Shown one piece after another: positions 1-12,500 of a DNA stretch of 64,000 nt (position 1 is its first letter; each line of letters opens with the position of its first letter). The notes below the pieces were generated by a model. The model did not search any database. It had not been told where the DNA came from and saw nothing but the letters and a program-made list of their open reading frames with translations. The stretch spans positions 248,001 through 312,000 of the forward strand of contig RBKR01000019.1 of assembly GCA_004835665.1 (NCBI GenBank), in the 5' to 3' direction. The stretch is from Phoma sp. XZ068 (lineage: Eukaryota > Ascomycota > Dothideomycetes > Pleosporales > Didymellaceae). A program made the position numbers and the translations under genes.

Positions 1-2
1 CG

Positions 3-347
3 AAAAAGGCGCATGCTTCCTTCTCCGAAAATGCACTCTTTGCACAAAAGCTGGCTTTCTCGCCCACAATCCCCCCTAACGCTACACCAGAGTTCATTAC
101 CAGTGGCATCAGCTTGGAGTGGAAGTTGAGGATCGAGTTTATCACGCCACGAGTCACGCATGAGGAGGGAGGAGTTCAGTCTTTCGATGATCTGCTCGAG
201 GAGATATCTAGTGATGATAGAGGCGTCATCCTGGCTGCAGCACAACGATTGCCAGCAGAAAGCTTCGAAGTACAGGTCCCCATCAAGGTGTATGGCGCTG
301 TGACGGGAGCGCCTGACGCGCCTGACGAAGAGGGTTTGCGTGTGTGA
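3..347 (+). CDS. RGP1: Rgp1-like protein, C-terminal part (5' end outside window)
   Basis: The frame is open from the first complete codon of the window (base 3) to a TGA at 345-347, giving about 114 C-terminal residues. The stretch contains an LEWKLRIEF block, then an acidic DDLLEEISSDDRG segment and PAESFEVQVPIKVYGAV near the end, which I recognise as the tail of fungal Rgp1 proteins. In yeast Rgp1 pairs with Ric1 as the exchange factor for the Golgi Rab Ypt6, acting in endosome-to-Golgi retrieval. The family assignment rests on recall of the conserved tail, and the rest of the gene lies upstream of the window. An internal ATG at 114 is not a plausible start because the conserved sequence extends upstream of it. 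Confidence 0.72.
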   Translation, partial: KKAHASFSENALFAQKLAFSPTIPPNATPEFITSGISLEWKLRIEFITPRVTHEEGGVQSFDDLLEEISSDDRGVILAAAQRLPAESFEVQVPIKVYGAVTGAPDAPDEEGLRV

Positions 348-2198
348 AAGGCGCAAAACAGATGAAGACGGGGAAAAACTACAGAACAATGGTGCAACGC
401 AAGCCCTACCGCCGCTCATTGAGTACACACACTCCATTGCACACGCATGCCGGCGCTCGGAAGAGGAGGTTTCCAGTCGCCCACGACCAGCTACAATGTT
501 GGGTACATTTGGATATACACATGCTGAATACAAGGCGCCGAGATCTTAGAACGTGTACCTCATAGAACAGGCTTTGATACAGGAAGCAGTAATAGTACCA
601 AAGAATAGTAATGAGGACGTGGGCAAAGTAACCCTTCCGCAGCCACGACTTCTTCCATCTTTGCATCCGCTTCTTACATTTCTTGATATTCATCACGCAG
701 GTCCCACGTACGACATTTCCCTCAGGAAGAGTGAGTCTTACGAGCATCGCACCCAAGCACATGCGAGAGTGAAGGAAACTGCCCGGGCAGCGAGAAGCAA
801 GGATAGTCAGCAAGGGTGCTCAACAACATGATTGCGACTCCTTCTTGGCACATGTCACGTCTTATTGAGACCGACTATCCAACTCCTACCACTTTGAGTG
901 CACATGCCATAACACTGCAAACAGAACCATGTCAACAGCTTACGCGTCTATTGTGCTCGTTCGACGGCGCCAAACGGATGTCAAATGGCAAGTCCACGTA
1001 CACAATGCAAACCACTGCAAGACATGTCAACACTGCCTGCTGGAGGTGACTTCCGTCGTCGTCGTCGCTCTTGCCTCAACCCTCAACCCTCACTCGCGGG
1101 CGCTAGCGCGGCGACAACGCCCTTTCTTCGTCCGGCCAGCGGGGTCCGATGCCACTCTTGTCTCTTGTGGCGTCTAAGTGCTGGTCTGACAACAAATCGA
1201 CTTGAGTGCAATCTCTCTCGACGGATGGTCGCGGAAGAGCTCATCGTACGAGCGAGGGCACTTGTTACACCTCACCGCTATGATCGAAATTGGTGGATAG
1301 ATGGAGGTCTTCGCCTGCAGGGGAAAACATCATGTGTTTGTGACGTGTTTGACAGGATGAAGTGATGTAGTGATGGTCGGTTCTGTGGTGGTCTCTGCTT
1401 CACTGTCTAGGAAATCCATCAGATACGTATCAGAGACGTACCAAAAGTGATAGATCGTCACGCAAACGTGCAAGTTGTTGTCTATACAAACGCTCGGCCA
1501 ACACGTGCGACATTGCTTGAAAATTTAACGGCAGTGTTTGCGCTCTCGCAGTACAATGAGAGTTTGTTGGTGCAGTGACTTGAACTTCACTGAGGCCTTT
1601 GAAGAACAGGATGGCTCCGGCACCACCCATACTGCTCGTGTAGTTGCATCTCGGAGGCAACACCATGTCGGTTGTCCTCCTTTAGAGAAAAACCCCGTGG
1701 CCACGTTTTAGATGTGCAGGTGTTCCCTCGTCTCCTGGGCGGATGCTTCCTTCAGGGCTCTGAGATGACCTCATTGCGGAGAAGCTGCAGATGATCGCAT
1801 GTCCCAAATCGAAGGCGTGAAGGCTTAGAGCAATGAGGTGTTGCTGACGGTTGCGAATCAGTTGCTGAATCTCAAGAGCATGTTTCAATTGTGCATTTCC
1901 GGGGTGGGTAAATATTGATGCAGATGTTTTGGTAGTATGTGGATCACAGAAAAAGCTTTCTTTTGGCATTGAATCGTGGTGAGAGAGCAGAAGGCAAAGA
2001 CTGACAAGAGCTATTAGCCTGACGTGTACCTTCAGCTTAGAGCAAAAAGGCAAGCATGAAGGACTGTCGCCCGCGTAGTTCGGCTGGCGCACGTGAGAAT
2101 GGACGTCAGCGCGCACAGACCTTCACAGCACCGCACCCAGCAAAAACTTCAATACCCAATATCTCGACAACCACAAGCGGGATTGAGATACTTTCAAG
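348..2198. other. Intergenic, no gene seen
   Basis: About 1.85 kb between the Rgp1 stop and the tRNA-Lys gene. Short open frames occur on both strands but none has recognisable domains, splice-compatible neighbours or coding-like composition. A short CGT/GTC trinucleotide run lies near 1053-1068. The first few hundred bases probably contain the Rgp1 3' UTR. Confidence 0.5.
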
Positions 2199-2204
2199 AA
2201 AAAA
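2199..2204 (-). terminator. Pol III terminator of tRNA-Lys
   Basis: Six consecutive T on the minus strand, five bases after the 3' end of the tRNA-Lys gene. This is the expected RNA polymerase III stop signal. Confidence 0.75.
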
Positions 2205-2208
2205 GAAA

Positions 2209-2280
2209 GCCCGACGTGGGGCTCGAACCCACAACCTTGAGATTAAGAGTCTCACGCGCTACCGATTGTGCCAGCCGGGC
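2209..2280 (-). tRNA. tRNA-Lys(CTT): tRNA-Lys (anticodon CTT), intronless
   Basis: The reverse complement folds as a 72-nt cloverleaf. The acceptor arms GCCCGGC and GTCGGGC pair over seven positions with one G-U. The D-arm contains CAATCGGTAGCG, the anticodon stem is TGAGA/TCTCA around loop CTCTTAA, and the T-loop is GGGTTCGAGCCCC. The anticodon is CTT, which decodes AAG (Lys). There is no intron, and CCA is not encoded, as expected for a nuclear tRNA. A T6 terminator follows immediately. It resembles yeast tRNA-Lys(CTT) through most of the D-arm and anticodon region. Confidence 0.97.
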
Positions 2281-5200
2281 TTGTGTAATCACTAATTGAT
2301 GAAAACGGCCGCAAATAGCGTCTATATTATGCTGTTTTTGTTGTGTTCCAAACCTCAATATCCAATTCATCGTTGCCTTTGACGCACCGACGTCCCGGGG
2401 ATTGTTAGCTATGAGATCACAGCCAGCTGTTGGACTGCACGTGAATGTGGATCTTGAAGAAATTCTCTTGCTTGCGGACTTTGGCGGGGAGGGACCACAT
2501 TCCTCGACTGACAATCTTCACACGCAAGCAATACGAGCTAACATGTGACAACATGAGCGCATAATCTGTACGTAACAAGTTCAGCAACTTCCACGGTCTT
2601 CGCCTACGACAATAATTGACAGGGGCGTGGTGACAGCAACTTCAATCTGCAAGGTCACTCAAAGTGGGGCTATCACGATTGTATACTGATCGACACCTAC
2701 AACTCAGCGTAGCTACCTGCAGTTTCAAAAGACGACGCGTATGCAACCTCACGATCGACAGCTGAACATCTACAAACACCTCAGATCAACAACCAGGCGT
2801 GCAGAGTTACATGTTAGCGTGAGCCTCACTGGACCCTGATGTGGCCATTGCGCTCAACTCCATCTTTCACCTCCAAAGGTCACATCTCTACAGGGTTAAG
2901 ATCGGCCGAGCTACAGGCTCACAAGCGTCTGGAACATGTGGAACATGTGGGACAATGTGGAAGGCCCCATATGCACCGCATCGTCAAACTCGCGGAGGCG
3001 GCACTTCTAAGCGGCTGGGAACGTTTCCGACTTTAGTTTTGCCACGACTCAAGGCTGGAAACTTTGCGGTTCACCGTCGCCGAACGAGGGCGCCGGCTGC
3101 CGGCTAACCAACTTTCCACATGCAAGGATTCTGCGCCGTCGACTGCCAATGCGAGGCCAACGCAAGGCTAACATGACTCCGGTCCTTCGTTCTTCGTGCC
3201 AGCTTGTGGAGATTCAGGCACACGACTATGGCAGGTACCGAAACTCTATTAGGTGCAGAACTTGGTAGTTCTGAATTTTAATACATGTCATTCAAGAATA
3301 TTGGGGCTTTAGCAAAGCTACGGTCGATCTCCCGATCTATCGTTCACCGATCAATGTCGTCTCTCTACACTCGGGACAGACTGCAACTCGGTCAATATCG
3401 CCACCCAGTCGAGTCGCAACACTTACTCGTGGATCAGGCAGCCCAACGCCCTCGAGACGGGGCCGTAAGAGACTTGAAGCCGCGTGTGCATATTGCAACT
3501 TTTAGACTGTGTTGAGTCGGTGTCGCTTTTGACTTCCAAGGAGTGTCGCCGGTTGTACGAGGAAAGGGTTAGCCTTCGAGTCAATACGCCGAATTCCACA
3601 TATGAGCATATTTGTGGGAGACATGGAACGATTAGCAATCAGTCGAGCTGTTCCGGTCGTTGTCAATGGTAGGAAAGGAAAGGTTCCGCACTCTTATGCT
3701 CATCTTTGCTGTATGTGCACGGAGCTGCGCGGGCATGCAGTCGCAGAAGATGTAGAGCAACACATCGACACTAAGGTCAATGTTTCAGGGTCAGACGGTC
3801 CGAAGATACGAAACGCCTGGTAAAGCGTGGGAGGGACTCGTCAATTTGAGTTTAGGAGAGAGACCTATACTTACAAGTTGAATGACTTCTAAAATGCTTT
3901 GAAACTACAAGACAAGGAGATGCAACACCTTTCCTATTCGGAGATCGGATGAATCAACAAGTCGTCTATCTTCTCTCTTCATTCCTGCTTCATATAGCTT
4001 CCTTTCGTTCTTGGATGATGTACCCCTCCGACGTCGGGCGTTTTCCCGTCTTTCGTTTATTTATGCTCCGCAAGTACTGGTGTTGTTCGGTACGTCGTAG
4101 TATTTCTTAAGCCAGGCAGCACCCGCATCTCAGCCCGTCGCACGTGGCTTTCTGCTGAAGCAAGTGCACATCAGGGTTGCCCCGGCGTAGATATGACGGC
4201 ACCTCCGCTCCTGTTGTTAAAGGATGTCCCTGGTCGGCACGTATAGCCATGTCGAGCTTCCGTTACACGGAGAGCCCCGTTCCGCTCACACTTGTAGAAA
4301 TGGCAAATGATAATTGAAGATGTGGATTTGACAGCTTGAAATAACATTCGCCATTCCTTTTGCGATTGCGCGAAGTCCCTATTGTAGTCGAGAGCACAGA
4401 CCGAACATTCTCATACTCTGCGCCCCCTGCTATGGACATAAAGGCACCATCGCAAACATGTGCCTTGCCTGGAAATAGCTCTGTCGGTACGACATACCAC
4501 TTGCGGTGAAGCTGTTGGTTAGCAAAGGACGAGATGATCAACTCGCCCAGTTGCACTAAATATACCTCCTTACTCCTTGAACATCGCTGACGGAAATCAT
4601 GCAGACCGCCAGTAAAAGACTTGTCGGCAGACTCGCGGCTTCTCCCAGGCAATACTTTCTTGTGTCGAGTTGTGCAACAAACCTATCATACATTAAAACT
4701 CCCTGCTGCGTCTGCAGACTAGCATGTCTTCCATTAGTAGCATAGGGTACCACGACATGCAGTTAGCCGCGTAAGCGCTGAGAAATACACACCTGGTCTC
4801 TCATGCACAACACCGGACTCGGATCTTCCAATCGGACTCGTATTCAAGGTACCTGGCGCATGCTGACAGGGTACTGTTCGGACGATGGGCCCCTCAAAGT
4901 TGACCGGCCGAAGTGAAGCGTTGCAAATAGAACAAAACGGAGTAACTGAATCTCTATATGCATGGAATGCCAGCTAACATGGCTTTGCCAGATACCTCGG
5001 GTCCTTGTGAGTCTGCCGACGTGCCGTTCCGAGGTCTGACTTCATGGCAACACAAAGAAGCCTCCACTACCAGCTCTATACCGCCTAGAGTCACGCAGGG
5101 ACACAACATTCGCATCATGCGGGTGATCAGTGACGCCAAGAGAGTGGAGTGCAGAGTGCATATGTATGTGTACGATGGGGTGCATGACCGGCTGACAGCG

Positions 5201-8056
5201 CGACCATCACCAGGTCGCCGTCGTGCAAGATACGCAAAACGGTGGGTCCTCAAGAACTGGGTCTGCCTGCGTGCGGACATTTACGCATGACGCAGGGGGG
5301 ATGCGATTGGACGGGTTATTGATTCCGTGTGTTGATGCTTGGTACCCGGACTATTGACTGTTGTCGTTGAGCATCCACAGACTCGGGCCAGCTGTGGTGA
5401 CTTGCATCGAAGAGGAACAAGTTCTGGATCAATTCCTTCAGGTGGCGCAGCTGCCATCAGAAGCTAGAATGAGATGAGAGACGGTGCGGAACGGAACGTG
5501 ACCGTGGGCGACAGGCACGGGCTTGCAAGCAGGGCGTGGGCAACGTCGATCGGTGCAGGTTGCTCTGCAGCTTGATGTGAATTTTACCGCCAGAAGACGT
5601 TGCCGACGTTCTGGAACTGTCCCCGGTCGTATGGATTCGGGACGCCGAATGATTGTGCCGAACTCACATGCTGACGCCGTTGCGAAAGACTTCGATGTTA
5701 GTGTCGTGAATGAACAGGCGATGACACCTTCCTCAACGGCTATGTAGCGCGCTTGTCGCCCTGAGACATGGATTGGGCCTCATTCACGCGATGACAGCAT
5801 GTTCGTGGCTTACGGAAATAACTCCAAGGTGGTGTGGAGCTGGAGTGACGATGCTGGGTATGAGAGGGTGGGGATGAAATACTCAGTGTAGGAATACGTC
5901 CGATTTACTGAAAGCACTAACCAGATACGGCAACGCTCGTTCCGTGCAGTCAGAAAGGTGCGACCAGGCATGATCCTGCATGAGCCAGGTGGGAACTCCA
6001 GTACTGGGTCGTGAGCACACGAACATCTCTCGATGGTGAGTTGTGCTGTTCTGGCATTCCCTGCCTACCAGCTAGCGTGCGGGCGCGCATTCCCCTAGCG
6101 CAGGCATTGCTGCGGCTGGAGCAGGTCACCCCAGCTATAGAACTACCCTTATTTACTGCAACTTCCGAGGACATTCATGTATAGATCCCTTGTACATTGC
6201 TTAAAGGATACATAATCTTCGTCGACGTCCTTACTTTAGACACGTTCATTTCGCGTCGCATCCTCCCATTATGGTAATTTTACCGGTCAGCACAACTTGC
6301 CGGGGTCTTCCGGTTCTTTGCGAATCGAGATGATGTCCACGATTCGTGACAGCGATCATCATCCACACTGTCATTCCCCGACGGCGACCTTACTTCGAAT
6401 GGTATACGGCACAGCAATGACGGGCCTTCCTCCCGGCTGTGTGGTAGCGGGGAAATTTATCACGGGCATCATGTTGTGTCACAAACGCCTGAATTGGCGG
6501 TATTAAGGATGCGGATATTGAATTAAGCGCAGCTGGGCGTCGTACACATTGCTAAAGCGGGTCTTGATTTCCGATTTACGGTGTAGCTTGGGATTGCGAG
6601 AGTCTGGAGCACACAGTCGAATGACTGTCATTACACGTGCTGGGATACGTTCGTCGGTTGCACCTAGTCAAACGTCAAAGAAACGTTAAACCATAGCCGA
6701 CGGAACGCCGTTGGAGCCGTTAAAATTAAAAGGCGTTCAGCGTTCCGGTTAGGTTCGGAGCCGAGGCAACCCATCTATACGACAGTTAAGCGTAGATTTA
6801 CGCACGACTTTGTAAGAAATACGCTTTGAGATCTCCTCGTATTCGGGCAGTTCGGTGGTTCTTTTGTTCGCTGGCAGCCGGACCGCATCGCTTAAAATGC
6901 TGGAGTTGAATGGGCAACGACAAAGCCATGTGAATTCTTGAATCGTGTTTCACTCAACATGGATCGGATTCCTTTCCGGTCAGTGCGCTGATGGATAAAT
7001 ACTTGGATTGGAGAGGAAGTATGTCCGGTCAGCGCTGTGACTGGTCCAAGCTGCAGGATGTAGTTCCGGCGCATCGAGAGGATAGCTAATCTGTCTGTGG
7101 CTTGCTAGTTTCAAGTGGATTTGTTCGCGTATTTGCCAAAACCAAAATTGAAAGTGCAACCCTAGTCAAGCCATGCCATGTGGAGGCCATGTGTGTCGAA
7201 GATCCTAATCATCAGGCGAATACGTCAAGATAACGCGAACCAAGCTAAAAGAGTGCGGAAGCTAAGGTTGATGCCTAACTAAAGGGTAGCAACAGTGTTG
7301 TCGCAACGTGAGCTGATGTAGCTGACAGATCTGTGCTGAAGGTAGTGTCGGCGACCTGTGGAATCCGCCGTTGAGAGTAATTGGCAGTTTGGATAGTGCT
7401 GATGCCCGCATTGACAACGGACTCGGCACGAAACCATGCGGGTATCGGATCCATCCTGCGGCGGGGGTGCAACATCAGCACAGGAAACAATGATGCGCAA
7501 GCTGTGGGAAACTATCAAAGGCCATGAGATACTCATTGACCTTTTGCGAGTTCATGTTCGCTGTGTGTTTTACGCTACGGACATTGCCCGTTGACTCTCA
7601 GTAATGCCTCTCCCAATGAAACGACTTGAATCGGTACTGTCGCCTTATTTATACATGTGAACCTGAATCCGAATGTGAGAAAAGAACGGAAAAACAGATA
7701 ATCGTCCAGGTAAATGGAAGTTGCGACCTGGTAGCGTGCTATCGAAAAGCGTTGTAGAAGATGCGCATGTGTCGTTTGGATTGCTCATCCGGCGCAGGCG
7801 TGCGAACATTCGAAAAAGAAGCCTTTCTCGTTTCTGTATGGAACCTGTAATTTTTCGATGCCAACCATTCCCAAAATGTTATTCTGCGCCTTTGGCTCCG
7901 TAAAGTGTACCGCCGATATCTCAGCCGTTGGTGGTGATGAACGATGTAAACTGCCAGCTTCTTGGATTTACTGGAAGAGCTCTATAACTCGGAATGGAGA
8001 AAGTCTTGTTGAGAGCCAGTCTGCTGCTGAAAAAAAAATGGATCTAATCTCGTAGA
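2281..8056. other. Long gene-poor stretch, no credible gene seen
   Basis: About 5.8 kb with only short, mutually overlapping frames in all six readings and no recognisable protein family. Base composition is near even, so there is no strong sign of RIP-driven AT bias. A minor tandem motif (GGAACATGT twice, followed by a degenerate GGGACAATGTGG) lies at 2931-2960. It may contain relics of mobile elements or non-coding transcripts, but I cannot demonstrate either from the sequence alone. Confidence 0.4.
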
Positions 8057-9575
8057 TCATGCTCCAGAGTAGTATTGTGGTATTCCATGCTGGTTGTAGG
8101 CCATTGGAGGTCCGCCCTCTTCTTGCACTTGGTCCAGGTGCCCGGGCTCTGCATACCATTGCGCGCTCATTGATCGACCAGGTACTTGCATTGGCGACAT
8201 CTGGGTTTGTTCGTAGGAGTTCCACGCTGGTGGGTAGAATTGGTGGGATTGGAGAACTGGTGCTGAAAGAGGTCCAGATGTTGATCCTCCCATAGTCGTT
8301 GTGTGCAGTGCTGGTTGGCTTGTGTCTATACTGGTTGGGTATGGGTACGGAGACGTTCGCCGCCCGAAGTCCTGCTGAATCCCAAGACCTTGGCCATGGT
8401 ATTGTTGCGGTAACCCCTCAATGTTTCCGTATGACATTGATCTTGTTGGTGGAGGTTGGAATGAGGGCTGTTGTCCCCACGCATGACCCTCTGGGTGGCC
8501 ATACGACATTGTTGAGCTTGTGCTCATCGTAGCTGGAGTATGCGCACCGGACACGCCCGACTCGCTTCCGTACACGGAGTTTGCTGTTGAAGGGGATTGC
8601 CGCCAGTATCCTGCGTTTGAATTGGGGCTTTCGGCGATCGTTGAGGATGGAAGGTAGCTAGTTGTTGGAGGCCATTGTGTTTCTATCGGAGGGGGATACG
8701 GGTAAGATGCATGTTGTACCGGCACTGTACATCTTAGTCAACCGGGTAAATCTTGGCACAGGAACAAACTTACCTCCACTTGAGGTTGGTGTGTGATGAG
8801 GATCAAGATCTTGTTCACCTGGGTATCCGTACGGTGCATTCGACGCGGCTGCTGGAACTCCGTGGTATGGCGGGCGGAAGTCGCCTATCTTCTCCCCTGC
8901 GTGTGGAGGGAGGTGTCGTGGAGACGAGGCCTGAGGTGTTGTTGGCGTCCCTGTGCTTAATTCTTTTACCGCGCCCGAAGGACGTTGTGTGTCCATGTTG
9001 TGTTCTACAGGGAAGAAGTTGCACTCTTTCTTGAGTCGAATACAATTCGAGCAGCGGCCCTGTGGGTCGTCTGGTGCCAGAAGACATCGAATCTTTCTCC
9101 GTCGGCAGTGACCTGCGTTGGTTCGTATTAGTCGTTGCCTTTGTGTTTGCGGTGTAAGAAATCAGTGTTGTGCTGACATACCGCATGCGACCGATGTTCG
9201 ATGGTATCCTAGCTTGTTGCGCGCCTTGTTACTTGTTGGCGACAAGTCGCCAGATGTCCCGAGGGCCAAGTTGCGCATATGTGGCGTAGATGTTGATCGT
9301 CGAAGTTCTCCAGGTACCTTGCTCTTAGACGAACGCCTTTTCTTGCTAGGGTGCTGATGTGTTTGGATGGTGGACTCTGGTCCAGTTAAGGTGTTCTTAA
9401 AGTCGAGCTGGTCCGCTGGGCTCTGGACAGATGTAGATTCTGGAGCAGGAGCATCGATGCCAGGACTGTGAATCGGAGGATTAAAGGACATTACGTTACT
9501 GACGGGCTGTAGAGGCAACGGTTGGTCCAATCTGGAAGAGGTCTTCTTCGCGCGCCGATCCGTTCCCACAGCCAT
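8057..9575 (-). CDS. Zn(2)-Cys(6) fungal transcription factor
   Basis: Three exons on the minus strand: 9182-9575, 9112-8774 and 8724-8057. They are separated by introns of 69 bp (9113-9181) and 49 bp (8725-8773), giving 466 aa in one frame. Splicing of exons 1 and 2 creates the binuclear zinc cluster: Cys131, 134, 141, 152, 155 and 162 (C-x2-C-x6-C-x10-C-x2-C-x6-C), with the basic RRRKIR run typical of GAL4-class DNA-binding domains. The N-terminal 130 residues and the whole C-terminal half are low-complexity, rich in Ser, Pro, Gln and Tyr. I see no fungal_trans middle homology region, so the protein is a short regulator of unknown target and nuclear by inference. The ATG at 9575 opens the frame without a competing upstream exon. 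The zinc cluster assignment is firm; the biological role is unknown. Confidence 0.9.
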
Positions 9576-12500
9576 ATGCAGTACAGTTGTGTCGCAATTC
9601 CCGAATCTGAATGCACAAGAACAGACAGTGCATTGAAGTGTACTGGGGATATGAGCATCAAATGTTTAAAGTTCGGGAGGGACCCACCGCGTAGATGTGA
9701 ACCTAAGCGATATGCGTACCTAGAAAGTCAGGCAAGATGACTTCTCAAACGTTGGAGCCCGCACTAGACTTGTCTTAAGACGGGAGCAGTTGGCGGAGGC
9801 GATTGCGGGCGATCGACCATGGCATGGACTTTGAGGCGCAATGGGTGTTATGGGCGGGAGTCCGACGGGTTAGGGCCAAACGACAGTGATGGCCTGGGTT
9901 AAGAAGTGAAGACCAAGGGAAAGAGGATAGTGAAGCACTGGTGCACTGTTGTACTGTATGGAAGCTAGCTGCCACCACCGCAGGGGCCACTTTCACAACC
10001 AGCAAAACTGACAGGCGCCAAAAGCAAGGCCTGCAGGAGACGAAAAGATTTAGGGACTTGATGTAGAATTTTGGAACGCGCTCTTTGGCTGAATTGAGTG
10101 GATGAATAAAAGTGGCGAGGCGACACACGCTATTGCCTTAATAGGCCTGCTGCGTTCGAGTGCCCAATCATCCAATTCACCAGAGGATTTTGCAGGCATC
10201 CTGGTGGCTTGGCCTCCATAAGACGATCTTGTGCCAGTGTGGAAGGAGGGATTAACAGATCCCTGTACAGTTGGCTCAGACCAACTGATGTGCGGGATGG
10301 ATGAAAGCTCGCTCTCGCTCAGTACGAAGTCCGTGCGTCGTGGTGCTGCTCCGACCCACGGACACTTTCAAACCCACCACTCCATCGATGGTTGACAGCT
10401 AGGCCGATGACATGACGGTAGCCGCCGCCTAGCGTCAGCGGCGGGCGCAGTCCACATTGTTATTAGCAGGACATGAATCCGTGTGCCCTATTATTGACCT
10501 TGGGAGCAGTTGACCGCGTTTTTGGTAGTCGGTCTTGCAGCTCCGATGGGTTCGTCTGCAAACGGGCCCACCTGGAAGCACGCTGCAGGAGCCGAAGACG
10601 TCAATTTAGCCCGGCTCTGTGCGTTGGAACGAGGCCTGGGGAACGTGGTTGCATCAGGGGTACCTTTTATCAACATCGCTGGATCTGAGATGACCAGGAC
10701 GTTCGTGGAGACAGGGCCGAAATGCCTGAAGCCAAAGCTGACGCGCTTAGTGGAGACGCACGAATGACGGCGCTGGTCGCGTTCCAGTATACGGCGTCCC
10801 CAGCAGCCATGGCCCTTCCCACTGTGCAGGCGGATTTGCAGCTGGAAACCCGCAGGGATGTCGCTGGCGTGACTGGCTGGTGCCGGCACTTGCAGCGAGA
10901 GCGGATGCGCTGCGACAAATGGCTTCAGAAAAGGAGTCCTTTCTCCACACCCGTTCATCTCGCTAACACGGCCCTGAGAAAAGCCTCGATTCATTTCCAC
11001 ACGCGTCATCGTGATCTGAGACCTGCATTGTTGCTGCTACTGTTGCACAGCAGATATCACTGGCTGCTGCGAGTGTCGGTACCCGATGGATGAGTCGCCA
11101 GTATTGGAGCGCTGAAAAGGCCAACAGACGCCTGACCCAGCACAGTGGCTCTGAAGACGTGCATGACGTCCACCACACCGAAGCCTGGGCGATTCCATAC
11201 ATGGCAATCGCACGTGGGACTCGCCTGATTAAAAGCTAATCGGCCCTTCTCATCATGCGTCTCTTGCGAACGCAGTCGAGACAACGCTCATCAACTTGGG
11301 TCGCCGGTGATGGACGCTCCCCGACGGCATTTCCGTCAACCCCCCACATTGGCTTGATGGAGCTGCTCTAGTGTGGTGGCCTTGCAGCAAAGGATATTGC
11401 GGCATTGCGCGTTTCGTTTGCCTCTTTGAACTATGTTCTTGCAATCAAAAACGGGTTTGTGCATTTCATATCTAGCGAATGACTGCTACTTTGGACCACT
11501 TGCATTGCACGTGTCAGGTATTGCAGTGCAACTCTGGGGCATCCTTTGTGTCGTTCCTGCAGACCGAGTTAGCTTCTCCTACTGACTCAGCATTGGCTCC
11601 ATCGATACCAGGTCGTTGGATCTCTACAGCCGAATCTTGCGAAGCGCGAAAGTGAGGCTCGATCTGGGCATTGTGTGGGTTGGGCCTTCGACTGCATCTG
11701 CCCCATCCGAACCGGTCTTGGCTCGCTAGTCTTGTAGCCACTACTTCAGGGATAGTACACACAAGACACATACAAACAATTACCACCAAGCTGACACACT
11801 ACCTAAACTTGCTAATGAGTTGCGCTTTTGCAAATTGCATTCGGTATGTCACCGCGAAGTAGGAAGGCCATAACAGTTCTGAGGAACGCATACATGTGCT
11901 TCATTCCTGTCGGTGATTTGCAGAAGTCCGTGTGCATTAGCATAGCATTACCAATGCAAGCATACCTTCCACCTCGGCCCAACAGACTACAGCTTGTCCT
12001 CGCTGTGGTGAATGAGCACGCGCTACTGAAGACGCACCGATTCACATGGACCATGTCTTCACACTCTAACTATACCGACAAACAGCAATATGATACATGT
12101 CACAAAACAGCCATTCTCCCTCTACTCTGCAAGGTCACTCTTTCGGCAAGTACGAAAGGCATTTCGTTTCCCTAGTTCTTCGTCCATTACAGTATTTCCT
12201 TCAATGTCCGCTTCATATCTTCTGTCTTTGTTCAAGTTTGGCGTCACAAAAAGCTCGGACTTGAAGCGATCGTCAACTCTTGCGCATTCAGCTGCTGGGC
12301 TCAACATTAGCTTGGGTAAGATGGTCGGGCATTACTGCTGTCGTGCGCTGCAGCGAATCAGATGCTACAACAAGTTGCATTATTTGCAACGACGGAATAC
12401 TTGGCATCCATCAGATCATTTGGACAGGTACACATTTGCACTAGTGACTAGCAGTGGCCAGCCCCTGTAGGAAGATTAAGATGAAAGCCCTCCTGCCTAC

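Noticed and set aside
10422..10444. GC-rich hairpin (7-bp stem, 9-base loop)
   Set aside because: No T-run, no flanking gene and too short to distinguish from chance in a GC-rich spot.
10491..11093. Overlapping 80-170-codon frames on both strands in a GC-richer block
   Set aside because: No recognisable domain, no splice-linked neighbours, and both strands look equally open, which GC content alone explains.
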